Shown here: positions 27,642 to 36,823 of the stretch, piece by piece
Position numbering within the stretch: position 1 is the first letter of the stretch
Layout of the letters: each line of letters opens with the position of its first letter
Source of the DNA: Natronomonas halophila
GTDB lineage: Archaea > Halobacteriota > Halobacteria > Halobacteriales > Haloarculaceae
Length of the DNA: 64,000 nucleotides
Direction of reading: 5' to 3'
Assembly: GCF_013391085.1 (NCBI RefSeq)
Contig: NZ_CP058334.1
Coordinates: forward strand, 1,922,001-1,986,000
Position numbers and translations under genes: made by a program
The notes under the pieces: model-generated
The model's input: only the letters and a program-made list of their open reading frames with translations
What the model was told of the DNA's origin: nothing
Database searches by the model: none

Positions 27642-29383
27642 TAGAATCGCCTCCAGTGGAGCAACGTTCCGAGTTGTCGACCAGCGTACAGTGCGACCGC
27701 GAAGGGGAGCAGGACCATTCCCAACCGCCACAACAGCCTTGTCCAGCCGTAAATCGTGGTCAGTGGATGCCATCGAACGATATCGGTATCGCTCGCATAC
27801 GGTGGATAGGCGCTGAGCCACGATTCCGGCTCGTATCGAGCCGTATACGTGCCGGGTTGGGTGATGAAAACCGTCGCTTTGCCTGTTCCATTCGTTTTCA
27901 CGCGCTGGTCCGCGATCTGGATGTAGCCTTCCTGTTCAAGTGTGCCAACTGGCGACCGACGATTGTTATCCTGCAATACAATCGGATTGCCAGTTTTGGC
28001 GGCCTCCAATTTCAGCAGCACCGTAACTCCGGATTCGTTTCGCTTGACGATGGAGGCCGAGAGGCTGCTCTCCCGAATCTTCCGCGGACTAGTTGGAGAT
28101 TCGAGGATCGTTGCTTGCGTGCCGTAGACGATGCCGTGAACTGTCAGCGCATCCGGGTTGACATGGCGTGATTCAACAGCCATGCCGTACGTCGGTTCGT
28201 ACGTCGAGTTGATGACCGCTACCGAGACGTTCTCCGGGATCGACTCGGCGGGCGATTCGTAGGATCGGCCCCACGTTTCGATAATCGTTGGACCACCGTA
28301 CTCCGGCTTGGCCCGTGGCCCGAGTTCTGACGGATACGCGTGAACGTAGACGGGCAACGCATCCGATTCGATCGGCTTGGATTCTTTCGCCGTTGAACGC
28401 ATAAGGACGTCCCAGCGCGTGTCTCTGGCGTTGAAGAATCGCCAAACGCCTCTGACTCGGTGACTCCCGTTCTCGGTTAGGGAATAGCCCTGCCATGGCT
28501 CGGTCTGATAAATCGAGACGCCCATCTTTCCATCCGGATACTCCGAGAAATGCGCCGTCGCACGCAGATCATAGACGTCGACGGGGATTTCGTCGGTGAC
28601 CGTCACGGAGTCGTTGACGAGTACCGTCTTGTCGATGTCGATCGTCTCGGTCCCGTTGCCGAGTGATCGGTTGACTTCTCGCGAGGCATCAACGCTTTTC
28701 CGGAGGGTCGTATTGATATCGGCTTCCAGCCGCAGCGTCTCGACGTCACCCTCGACGTTGTACCGCAGTTTCGGGTGGTGGTTCCCGTCGGATTCGACGA
28801 GTAGTCTGTCGTCTGCGTAGAGGCGCACTTCACTTATCGTGTGATTGGTGAGCTGCCAAGTGACCGATCTGTCTATGCGGTACCTGTCAGGCGGCACGGT
28901 GACTCGATAATCGACGGTTCCGAGCACGAGGCCGTCCGGTGCGATATAGAATCGCGTCTCGGACGCATTGAGATACGCCCTTGTCGACGGCGAAACCGCG
29001 AACACCGTCGCGTGGGCATCCTTGATGTAGGTCGAACTTTTCGTCGTTGCGTGCGGCGGGTATACTGACGTCTTCCGCCCGCCTGGGGAGTATTCGTCGT
29101 GTGCGAACCGCGTCCAGCGTTTCGCCGTCGATGGTGGTCTGGCAAACGTCAAATCTGAGCCGTTGGCGACTTGGTGAATCGTCGTTCGGTTCTCACCGTA
29201 GGCTGAACGATACTCCTCGTTCGAAATGTACGTTGAGCCGGGTTGTTTCGCCCACAGCGTCGCTTCTTCGCTTTCGTTCAGGCCACTATCGGTCGATCCG
29301 GGACGCGGCGGTCCTGCAGCGGCACTCGTAGCGCCGCTGACCAACAGAAAGATACAGCCGATGATGGCTCCCAGTTGGCGCAT
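27641..29383 (-). CDS. Large exported, C-terminally membrane-anchored protein
   Basis: 580 residues. A Sec-type signal (MRQLGAIIGCIFLLVSGATS) precedes a long beta-rich extracellular part with many N-x-S/T sites, and a C-terminal helix near residues 545-570 (RLGMVLLPFAVALYAG) anchors it. No enzymatic motif was seen. Its place between the VirB2-like and VirB6-like genes suggests a surface component of the apparatus, comparable in topology to large haloarchaeal conjugation-associated proteins. Confidence 0.6.
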   Translation of the reverse strand: MRQLGAIIGCIFLLVSGATSAAAGPPRPGSTDSGLNESEEATLWAKQPGSTYISNEEYRSAYGENRTTIHQVANGSDLTFARPPSTAKRWTRFAHDEYSPGGRKTSVYPPHATTKSSTYIKDAHATVFAVSPSTRAYLNASETRFYIAPDGLVLGTVDYRVTVPPDRYRIDRSVTWQLTNHTISEVRLYADDRLLVESDGNHHPKLRYNVEGDVETLRLEADINTTLRKSVDASREVNRSLGNGTETIDIDKTVLVNDSVTVTDEIPVDVYDLRATAHFSEYPDGKMGVSIYQTEPWQGYSLTENGSHRVRGVWRFFNARDTRWDVLMRSTAKESKPIESDALPVYVHAYPSELGPRAKPEYGGPTIIETWGRSYESPAESIPENVSVAVINSTYEPTYGMAVESRHVNPDALTVHGIVYGTQATILESPTSPRKIRESSLSASIVKRNESGVTVLLKLEAAKTGNPIVLQDNNRRSPVGTLEQEGYIQIADQRVKTNGTGKATVFITQPGTYTARYEPESWLSAYPPYASDTDIVRWHPLTTIYGWTRLLWRLGMVLLPFAVALYAGRQLGTLLHWRRF

Positions 29384-29387
29384 ATCT

Positions 29388-29804
29388 TCAGAACGGGATC
29401 AGGTTCACACACTCGGCAATCGGGAGGTCCATCGAATTGCCTGCAAGCGTGAACAGGGGTCCGAGAACGGTCAGGACGACACCCGATTTCATCGCCCCTC
29501 GCTTGTGTTCCTTCAGAGAGGCCTTTTGCTCGCGGCTGAGGGTGAACATCTCCATCAGCTCGTCGGCCTGCCAAACCACCAGCAGGCCCATGATTCCCAG
29601 CCCGGTTGTGAGCTGAACGAACCCTTCGATCATGTCGGTCAGCGTACCGGATTGCTCGTTACAGACTGGGTTACTGCTTTCCGCTGCTGTCGCCGGTTGG
29701 GCGGTCAGCAGACTGAATACTACGATCACACTAAACGCGATTAGCGCGATTCGTCTATCCGTCGATAGGGTGGGCGGTTGCTCGGAAGACGACGTTGTAT
29801 TCAT
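29388..29804 (-). CDS. Small membrane protein, VirB2-pilin-like topology
   Basis: 138 residues. A signal-like helix (residues 20-40, ending ATAAE) is followed by two hydrophobic segments at about 63-85 and 108-130 separated by a charged loop (TLSREQKASLKEHKRG). Signal plus two helices with a basic loop is the VirB2/TrbC pilin layout. It sits first in the tightly packed membrane-gene run, four bases before the next gene. Identification is by topology and context only. Confidence 0.5.
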   Translation of the reverse strand: MNTTSSSEQPPTLSTDRRIALIAFSVIVVFSLLTAQPATAAESSNPVCNEQSGTLTDMIEGFVQLTTGLGIMGLLVVWQADELMEMFTLSREQKASLKEHKRGAMKSGVVLTVLGPLFTLAGNSMDLPIAECVNLIPF

Positions 29805-29886
29805 GCTTACTTCAGTTAGCCATTCTACAGGAGGGGATAAAGTACCTAAATTTCAGACTAAATATTGTAATAGTCCGTCGAGTTAT

Positions 29887-30222
29887 TTAATACTCTGAAT
29901 GCTCGGATGGGTCGACGTACGCCACAGCTGCTGGTTCACCGAGCAAGAGCGTCCCTTGGCACTGTCGGAGCGTTGCTTTGACGACGATTTCGTGAGCGCC
30001 GAGCGTGGGATAGGATAGCGGGTTCTGATCACACTCGTTGCAGTAGAGGCGGGCCAGAGAAAGCTCTCGTTCGTCCGTGAAGCGATATGCGTAGCCGATT
30101 ATTGTCGTCTCCGCGAAGAGATACGCGCCACAGGTCGTACATTGAGGGGCCGTTGAGGCGTCACCGATAGCCAGCCCCGTTAGCGTTCCGACTGCTTCGA
30201 CTTGAATCGCCCTCGGGATCAT
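29887..30222 (-). CDS. Cysteine-pair (zinc-binding-like) small protein
   Basis: 111 residues from ATG 30222, whose first bases overlap the stop of the SWIM-finger gene. Two CxxC pairs about 40 residues apart (CTTCGAYLF and YCNECDQ) suggest one zinc site. The rest has no recognised fold. A longer upstream frame exists but duplicates SWIM-gene sequence in another phase. Accessory gene of unknown role. Confidence 0.55.
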   Translation of the reverse strand: MIPRAIQVEAVGTLTGLAIGDASTAPQCTTCGAYLFAETTIIGYAYRFTDERELSLARLYCNECDQNPLSYPTLGAHEIVVKATLRQCQGTLLLGEPAAVAYVDPSEHSEY

Positions 30223-30710
30223 TTCTCCGCTGCCTCGCAGCAGTCGTCCAAATCTCGCTTTCGCATCGCTTCGGCGCCACAGCCCCGACATCGGTAGTAC
30301 TCCTCGCCAGTCCACTCACCGTAGGCGTCGAATTCAGGGATTGGCCCACGAATCTGCCCGGTATTGTTTCTATCTTCGACCTGAGACTCGACGGTTGCAC
30401 CCCCGTCAGAGGCGACTCGCTTCGGAATCCGACCATCAGGTGTCGGGACGCGCTTCGCGCGGATCTCCATCTCGACGCGGCGTCGGTGTTTGCAGCCGTT
30501 CTCGGGCGTGTTTTCACGATAATCCGGGCAGGTGCAGGTTCCATCGACGACATCGACGGTGTAGATGTTTCCGGACTCGGCGTAGACAGTATATTTGCCG
30601 CCCGCCTGTTCGAGCGTGACCTGCATCGATTCCGTGTACGCACGTCGTGTCCTCGGTTCGAGGTCATCGATACTGTTCGGTATTGGGGTGAAAGCTTCTC
30701 GTCGATCCAT
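30219..30710 (-). CDS. SWIM zinc-finger protein
   Basis: 163 residues. The SWIM motif CxCx(11)CxH is complete: Cys59, Cys61, Cys73, His75 in GTCTCPDY...GCKH. A second Cys group near the C-terminus (YRCRGCGAE, DDCCE) may bind another zinc. SWIM fingers bind DNA or proteins and are common on haloarchaeal plasmids. Its start is 24 nt downstream of copy R1 of the recurring hairpin leader. Confidence 0.75.
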   Translation of the reverse strand: MDRREAFTPIPNSIDDLEPRTRRAYTESMQVTLEQAGGKYTVYAESGNIYTVDVVDGTCTCPDYRENTPENGCKHRRRVEMEIRAKRVPTPDGRIPKRVASDGGATVESQVEDRNNTGQIRGPIPEFDAYGEWTGEEYYRCRGCGAEAMRKRDLDDCCEAAEK

Positions 30711-31198
30711 AGTTGGGCGAGAGCACTACGTCGCGCGCCCTCGCCCGTCAGGGCGCAAAAACGAGCTATCAAAGGTGATTAGTTGTCATCTCTACCGGGA
30801 TGTAACGCAGGTCTCAGAAGCCACTATTCCGGTTTGTTCGAGGCAAGGTTCTGTGTTTCTCGTCGATGGCACCCGCTATTGGAAGACACCTGCCGAGTTG
30901 ATAATCGCGATACCAACATAATAGATGTGTACTTCTGATTATTATCGGATTTTGGAATATTAAGACCGATTAGCAGTCTCTCAAAGCGTTTTAGCAACAC
31001 GAATATAGCTCAAGTGGTTAATCCGCCTTCACTGGAAATAGCGTTTTGTTAATTCCCATGTTCGTGTTATATGTTCGATTTTACACCCGGTTCCCATGCT
31101 AATAGTCTTATGTACATAAGAGATAACAGTTGTCAGTACCAAGATTACGCGCTCTAACATTAATCACGCCTGAAAGTATACTGAATCTGTGGGAACCG
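30711..31198. other. Non-coding junction between the transfer block and the catabolic island
   Basis: 490 bp without a supportable gene. The first 60 bp hold the R1 hairpin leader. The rest is markedly A+T-rich, unlike the core, and shows no repeat or tRNA that would mark a border. Confidence 0.5.
30735..30762 (-). repeat. Hairpin leader R1, upstream of the SWIM-finger gene
   Basis: Plus strand: arm GCGCCC, loop TCGCCCGTCA, arm GGGCGC, then AAAAAC. In mRNA sense (minus strand) it reads a T-run, a stem and the conserved G-rich loop, ending 24 nt before the ATG at 30710. Confidence 0.6.
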
Positions 31199-31588
31199 CT
31201 ATTGAAGTGACTCGAATACAGATGTGTATTGATCTGGAATAGTACAGGCCGCGCCCGTTTCAGGTTTAATCGTTACCTGTGTACTTTCTGCAGTCGCCAC
31301 CGTGTCTGTGCCTGTGTTAATCTCGTAACTAAGTGTGAAACTCTTCTCATTAATGTCGCCCAGATTCAAGTCTACGGAAACGGAGTCGCCCCAACTAATA
31401 GGGCCTTGGTAGTCAACTTGGAGAGAAACGACGACCATATCTGGTGACTCAAGGTTCATCCCTAGAACTTCTTCGAAGAATTCGAGGCGTGCAACTTCCA
31501 TGTACGTAACGAATACTGCATGATTTACGTGGTTCATCCCGTCTAGATCACTATATCGTGGCTCAACTGTCGTTGAGTAGTGTGCCAT
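31199..31588 (-). CDS. 4-hydroxybenzoyl-CoA/acyl-CoA thioesterase family (hotdog fold)
   Basis: 129 residues. The hotdog active-site motif RYSDLDGMNHVNHAVFVTYM (residues 11-30) has the Asp and the helix-capping NHVNH of the 4HBT/FadM type. Hydrolyses an acyl-CoA; its placement next to two acyl-CoA ligases and a TRAP importer suggests it relieves CoA trapping in the same pathway. Same strand as the TRAP genes but 440 bp downstream, so probably its own transcript. Confidence 0.85.
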   Translation of the reverse strand: MAHYSTTVEPRYSDLDGMNHVNHAVFVTYMEVARLEFFEEVLGMNLESPDMVVVSLQVDYQGPISWGDSVSVDLNLGDINEKSFTLSYEINTGTDTVATAESTQVTIKPETGAACTIPDQYTSVFESLQ

Positions 31589-32030
31589 GTCAAACCAATG
31601 TCGGGGAACTGTCTTCAGACTGTCGTTAGATATCCAATTGAGGCCTAAATACTAATTTGAATACTAAATCGAACGTCTTTGATCATCGACGAGGCGATAT
31701 ATTCGCCACTATTTGTTTATTCGACTCGGTGATGTCCCAAGTTGGCATATTTCTAGTCACGCAAATAAATACGTGCCCCGTAGTAGATTGCTGGGTTAGC
31801 AGCCCTTAATTCGGATTTACAGAAGGCGTCTGCAATAATACGAAGAGTTGTGTGATTGTTTCGTAGAATCTCTAAGATGCTCGCGGGGTTAGACGAGCAC
31901 CCGATGGGCCAATGGTTGCCACGCTGCTAATAATTCGACTCGGCGTCGATTGTGAACCCCTACCAATCGGTAGGCGTCTATTCAGTAATAATCTCTTTGG
32001 TGATTCAGCAGTTCAAAATATAGAAGTCGG
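31589..32030. other. A+T-rich gap between the thioesterase and the TRAP operon
   Basis: About 440 bp with no supportable gene on either strand. It should hold the thioesterase promoter and the end of the TRAP transcript. I see no repeat or transposase remnant that I can name. Confidence 0.4.
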
Positions 32031-33323
32031 TTAGAAAACCGACGGAAGCCAAGTGGTCAGAGCTGGGAAAGCAACAAGCAGTAGAATCACGATCATGATC
32101 GGGACATAGAACGGAGCGACTGCCTTCGTGATCTCTTCAAGGCTCGCGTCTGTAACCTTTTCCAGAACGAATAAGATTACCCCGAAAGGCGGAGTGAGGA
32201 GTCCAATCATTAGGGTGAGGATCATGATAATACCAAATTGAACTAGGTCGATACCTACGTTGTCGAGAATTGGCACGAGGATCGGTACAAGGATGGTAAT
32301 TGCTGCCAGCGTCTCCATGAACATTCCCACGAACAACAACAGGAGAATGATCAAGAGCATGATTCCAATAGGATTGCTGGTGATGGACGTAATCAGGTCC
32401 GCTAGCATCATCGGTAACTGAAGTTGGAGTGCGACGGTACCGTACAGCGACGCGGCACCGAGCAAGAATAACAACGAGAACGTCTCGATGGCACTCGCTT
32501 GGATCTCCTCATGGAGATCGTTGAATGACATGTCTCCATAGAAAACCCCGAGCAAGAGTGCATATGTAACAGCAACCGCACCTGCTTCGGTCGCAGTAAA
32601 GAATCCTGAGAGGATACCACCGATAATCAATACCGGGAGAAATAGCGGCAAGAGGGCTAACTTGAGATTGGCAATCACTTTTGATAAATCAAACTCCTCA
32701 CGCAGGTCGATACCGTCCCTTCGCATGATGATGAACGTGAACACCATGAGTATTATGCCGAGTAGTAAACCCGGAATCACACCTGCAATAAATAGGTCAC
32801 CAATCGAGACACCTGCGAGGACACCGTAAATTATGAGCGTTACGCTTGGTGGGATAATCGGACCGATAACGGTTGAAGATCCAGTAACCCCAAGCGCGAG
32901 CTTCTTATTGTAGCCACGCTCACGCATCGATTCATACTCGATACGACCTAGCCCAGCAGCGTCAGCCAACGCAAGTCCGGACATCCCCGAAAAAATCATA
33001 CTCGCTGTGATGTTCACATAAGCTAACCCACCTCGGAACTGGGCGAACAGTGCGTTAGCGAAGTCGAATATTACTTCGGTAAGTCCGATCCGGTTCATGA
33101 TTCGACCCAGTAAAATGTAGAACGGGAGCGCGAGTAGTGTGAAGCTATTGAGGCTGTAAACCAGTTGTGTGCTGATGAGCGAGTAGTTGAGGCCTCGTCC
33201 AAACGGTGAAACCATGATAACAATACTCGTTCCAGCCATTGCGATCGCGACTGGAACACCCATCGCGTACAATAGTAACAGAACACCCAAAAACAAAAAG
33301 GTGAGAACCAGTACCTCAATCAT
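32031..33323 (-). CDS. dctM: TRAP transporter large permease, DctM-like
   Basis: 430 residues with about 12 hydrophobic segments along the whole length. Typical DctM pieces are GMSGLALADAAGLGRIEYESM and GVTGSSTVIGPIIPPSVTLIIYG. Couples sodium influx to uptake of an organic acid delivered by DctP. Overlaps dctQ by eight bases. Base composition is lower in G+C than the core. Confidence 0.93.
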   Translation of the reverse strand: MIEVLVLTFLFLGVLLLLYAMGVPVAIAMAGTSIVIMVSPFGRGLNYSLISTQLVYSLNSFTLLALPFYILLGRIMNRIGLTEVIFDFANALFAQFRGGLAYVNITASMIFSGMSGLALADAAGLGRIEYESMRERGYNKKLALGVTGSSTVIGPIIPPSVTLIIYGVLAGVSIGDLFIAGVIPGLLLGIILMVFTFIIMRRDGIDLREEFDLSKVIANLKLALLPLFLPVLIIGGILSGFFTATEAGAVAVTYALLLGVFYGDMSFNDLHEEIQASAIETFSLLFLLGAASLYGTVALQLQLPMMLADLITSITSNPIGIMLLIILLLLFVGMFMETLAAITILVPILVPILDNVGIDLVQFGIIMILTLMIGLLTPPFGVILFVLEKVTDASLEEITKAVAPFYVPIMIVILLLVAFPALTTWLPSVF

Positions 33324-33825
33324 CGTCGGTCACATCCCGAGCGGCATCGATTGCGTTCCATCCTTCGAAAACCATCATCAGGACCAATGAGGCCAAGATG
33401 AGGGCATAAATAGCTCCAAGCCGCATGAAGGTCACTTCGGCGAATGCACTGTTCCACTCGCTAAACATCGATCCGAATACTCCACGAGTGTAAATTAGGA
33501 GTACGGTGATTGTAATCGTCGATGCAGTGGCCTTGAGAGCAAGACGTTTTCGTCCTGTTAGTCGCTTTTCAAAGGTAGACATTTTAATATGTTCGCTGTT
33601 TCGTGAGGCGACGGCAGCACCAAGATAGGTTCCGACAATCAACAGGACAGTTGCGACCGGTTCAACAAGATACGTCGGTAGCCCGAGGAATCCAAGATTG
33701 AACGTACGCACCAGTACTTGAATGATTGTAATCCCAACGAGCGCTGAAAACAATGCAGAGAGACTGTACAGAAGCACGCGGTCCAATATCGTGTTTGATT
33801 TGAAACCGCTATCTGTCGAATCCAT
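33316..33825 (-). CDS. dctQ: TRAP transporter small permease, DctQ-like
   Basis: 169 residues with four hydrophobic segments (about residues 13-40, 53-75, 92-115 and 133-158), the standard DctQ topology, and the short conserved loop SRNSEHIKMSTFEKRL after helix two. Three bases downstream of the dctP stop; forms the membrane complex with DctM. Confidence 0.88.
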   Translation of the reverse strand: MDSTDSGFKSNTILDRVLLYSLSALFSALVGITIIQVLVRTFNLGFLGLPTYLVEPVATVLLIVGTYLGAAVASRNSEHIKMSTFEKRLTGRKRLALKATASTITITVLLIYTRGVFGSMFSEWNSAFAEVTFMRLGAIYALILASLVLMMVFEGWNAIDAARDVTDDD

Positions 33826-33828
33826 CTG

Positions 33829-34839
33829 TTAGATGCTTTTCACTTCTTCCCAAGTCCCTTTCCAGTTCGTATCAAATTGTTCTTCGATATAAGGACGAGC
33901 CGCTTCCCGAAGTCCTTCTCTATCGACATCGCTAATGATCTCCATTCCATTTGATTCCAACTCGTCAAGAGTCTCTTGTTCCGCCTCTTTCCCCTGCTGA
34001 GTCGTCTCCTCAGAGGCTTCTTGGGATTTTTCTAGGATGAGTTCCTGATGAGTCTCGTCCAAATTTTGGAAGGAGTTTTCGTTCATCCACAGATTCCGGT
34101 TGCCGACGAGGTACTCGACTTCGATAAAGTAATCCTGTACCTCATAGAGACTCATTGAAAGTGCTTGGTTCGCGTCGGAGGTGGTCGCTTCAGCGACACC
34201 CGATTCAAGGGAACTGTAAACCTCGTCCGACGGGGTAGTTGTGGTGTTGACACCAATCTCTTCCCAACTATCGATCCAAGTCCCGATAGGTGTCTCACGG
34301 AGCTCGAATCCTTGGAAATCTTCTACAGTCTTTACAGGCTCATTTGACGTCATCGAACGCCAACCGACATAGAGTGGGTCACCGAGCACGCGGACATCAT
34401 GCTCTTGTCGGATATTTTCATAGGAAGATTGGATTAGTTCGCTGTTGTTGACTCGTAGGAGATGTTCGAAGTCATCCATAATGAAAGGACTAGAGTGGAA
34501 CCATACTTCTGGAGCCCACATTGCAATCGGAAGTGGGCCTGCACCCATCCCTTCGAGACCACCGTTGCTGAGTGTTTGGGTCATCTCTTCCTCTCCCCCG
34601 TATGCTCCACCAGGAACGTGGTTAATGGCGAGCTCTCCGTCCGTTTCTGCTTCGACCTTCTCTTTGAGTTTGGCGATGGCGATGTTTTCGAGTGTCCCCT
34701 TTTCAAATGTGCTTGCGAACGTCAATTCGGTCCCCGAATCTGACCCGAGGCTACCGAGACATCCCGCAAGGCTGAATCCTGCGCCAACTCCACCGGCTTG
34801 CAGTACTTGTCGCCTGCTAACACCGTTGTTAAACGTCAT
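33829..34839 (-). CDS. dctP: TRAP transporter substrate-binding lipoprotein, DctP-like
   Basis: 336 residues from ATG 34839. Twin-arginine signal SRRQVLQAGG and lipobox SLAGC, then the DctP fold with the substrate-binding segment FQGFELRETPIGTWIDSWEEIG. Family members bind carboxylates through a conserved Arg, here probably that of ELRETP. The substrate is unknown. First gene of the dctPQM operon. Confidence 0.9.
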   Translation of the reverse strand: MTFNNGVSRRQVLQAGGVGAGFSLAGCLGSLGSDSGTELTFASTFEKGTLENIAIAKLKEKVEAETDGELAINHVPGGAYGGEEEMTQTLSNGGLEGMGAGPLPIAMWAPEVWFHSSPFIMDDFEHLLRVNNSELIQSSYENIRQEHDVRVLGDPLYVGWRSMTSNEPVKTVEDFQGFELRETPIGTWIDSWEEIGVNTTTTPSDEVYSSLESGVAEATTSDANQALSMSLYEVQDYFIEVEYLVGNRNLWMNENSFQNLDETHQELILEKSQEASEETTQQGKEAEQETLDELESNGMEIISDVDREGLREAARPYIEEQFDTNWKGTWEEVKSI

Positions 34840-35211
34840 CAACCACCCATTCTAACAAATAGGTATTAAATCTTCCCCTAATTAGCCTCATTGTTAAGCA
34901 CAGAACTTAATTGGGTTAGTGTTGCTGTACGGCTTCGAGCTTAGAATCCTCTTATATCCTTAGACTATCTACATATCATGGTTTTAAGCTAGCTAATGCT
35001 ACCGCCTATCGATATTTTCCATGGACACCGGGTTCGTTATAATCTATATATCTACATAGGGTAGCAGGGCTGTTTGATATACGGAATCCCTGTAGTTGGT
35101 AGAACTAGGTCGCTATACCAGTTCTATTTTACTTAATATAGTCCATCTATTTGTAGAATTCTTCGGGGGCGGCGGAACGTTTAATACAATTTGATAGAGA
35201 CAGATTACTCG
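34840..35211. promoter_or_regulatory. Divergent promoter region between the TRAP operon and an acyl-CoA ligase
   Basis: No gene. TATA-like TATTAAAT at 34864-34871 lies 25 bp before the dctP ATG, and TTTAATA at 35180-35186 lies 26-32 bp before the ligase ATG, so both messages are probably leaderless. Between them is a dyad TTAAG-(7)-CTTAA at 34894-34910, a candidate operator for the IclR-type regulator at 41.6 kb; that assignment is inference. Confidence 0.5.
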
Positions 35212-36756
35212 ATGCGTATACACGAGCTTTATCAGTCGGGACTAGAGCGAAATCCAGGGAAAGAGTTCGTTACGTTCCCAAATCACAGTTCATACACATA
35301 CGAAGCATTTGCTGAACGGATAGCACAGACCGCACATGCGCTAGAATCGATCGGAGTCTCGAAAGGTGATCGTGTAAGCGTATTCCTCCCAAACTGCCCG
35401 ACGTTCCTTGCGCTATTCTTCGCGACATCGAAGCTTGGAGCAGTCTTGGCACCTGCCAACCCTGAGTACACGGACCGGGAGCTATCACACAGCATCGATC
35501 TTTCGAACCCTTCTATATTAATCACGGAAGATGAATTAATCGAGACAGCGTCTGTAGCCGCGGAAGAGAGCAGTGTCGAGGAAGTCCTCACTATCGAAAA
35601 AAATGACTCGAACCGATCACTCTCCACGCTGATCGAGGACCAACCGAGGTCATACGATGCGCCAACGTATCCCGATTCAAACATCGCGTTGCACATGTAT
35701 ACCAGTGGTACGACGGGACCACCGAAAGCTGTCGAAATCACGCATTTCAATTACACACACGCTGCCGCTGACTTCGCTAAGAGGATGGGTCTAGCCCCAT
35801 CAGACCGACTCGGTACGTGTCTCCCTCTCTTTCACGCGAACTCGCAGGTCTATTCGACGCTCGGTGCCTGTGCTGTTGGTGCATCGCTCGTTCTATTCGA
35901 TCAGTTTTCGACCTCAAGCTGGTGGGAATGGATGCGCGAGCATAACGTCACCGAGTTCAACGCGATGGGGTCGATGTTAAAGATGCTCGACAATGTTGAC
36001 CCATCGACTGTCAATCCCGATAATCCGGTAGAGAAGGTGTTTTCTGCCGGGACACCACCAGAACTGATCGAACCGTTCGAAGAACGTTTTGGAATCAGGG
36101 TTGTCGAAGGGTACTCACTTACCGAAGATGTTCTATTAATCCTGAACCCCACCGAACCCTCACGACGACGGGTGGGTAGTATTGGATTGCCGCCGGCAGA
36201 AAAGCGCGTACAGATAGTCGATGACGACGGAAACCAAGTCCCTCGTGGTGAGAAAGGTGAGATTATCATGGATTGTCCGTCAACGATGGCTGGCTACCAC
36301 GATCAACCTGAGAAGACCGATGAAACCATCAGGGACGGGTGGTTGTACACGGGAGATTATGGGAGGATGGATGAGGACGGATTCCTCTACTTCGTTGACC
36401 GAAAGAAGGACGTCGTTCGCCGTTCCGGGGAGAATATCTCTTCGTACGAGGTGGAGGGGGTGATCAAGGCCATGGCCGAGGTTGAGGAAGTGGCAATCAT
36501 TCCTTCCCCAGACGAGTTTAGAGGCGAAGAGGTCAAGGCCCTCGTCAAACTTGAACCAGGTGCGTCTCTGGATCCAGAAGATATTATTGAGGCCGCCGAA
36601 GCAGAACTTGCATCGTTCAAAGTGCCTCGCTATGTCGAATTCGTCGATACCTTCCCCTACACACCGACGGAAAAGATTCAAAAGTCCAAACTTCGTGAAC
36701 GTGAGCAACGTGGTGAGGTCGATCATTGGGATCGAACGGAGGAACTAGACGGATGA
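35212..36756 (+). CDS. Acyl-CoA ligase (AMP-forming), second of three
   Basis: 514 residues from ATG 35212; a TTG seven codons upstream is not needed. P-loop MYTSGTTGPPKAVEIT (about residues 162-177), GYSLTED, YTGDYGRMDEDGFLYFVDR and the adenylation-domain lysine in TPTEKIQK. Moderate resemblance to crotonobetaine/carnitine-type and benzoate-type ligases, not enough to name the acid. First gene of a two-ligase run divergent from the TRAP importer, so it probably activates the imported acid. Confidence 0.88.
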   Translation: MRIHELYQSGLERNPGKEFVTFPNHSSYTYEAFAERIAQTAHALESIGVSKGDRVSVFLPNCPTFLALFFATSKLGAVLAPANPEYTDRELSHSIDLSNPSILITEDELIETASVAAEESSVEEVLTIEKNDSNRSLSTLIEDQPRSYDAPTYPDSNIALHMYTSGTTGPPKAVEITHFNYTHAAADFAKRMGLAPSDRLGTCLPLFHANSQVYSTLGACAVGASLVLFDQFSTSSWWEWMREHNVTEFNAMGSMLKMLDNVDPSTVNPDNPVEKVFSAGTPPELIEPFEERFGIRVVEGYSLTEDVLLILNPTEPSRRRVGSIGLPPAEKRVQIVDDDGNQVPRGEKGEIIMDCPSTMAGYHDQPEKTDETIRDGWLYTGDYGRMDEDGFLYFVDRKKDVVRRSGENISSYEVEGVIKAMAEVEEVAIIPSPDEFRGEEVKALVKLEPGASLDPEDIIEAAEAELASFKVPRYVEFVDTFPYTPTEKIQKSKLREREQRGEVDHWDRTEELDG

Positions 36757-36823
36757 CTCATCGTATCATTCCCACTCAACACCGCTGGTTCAAACGAAAT
36801 TATATGTTGGCGGGGTGTCTCCG

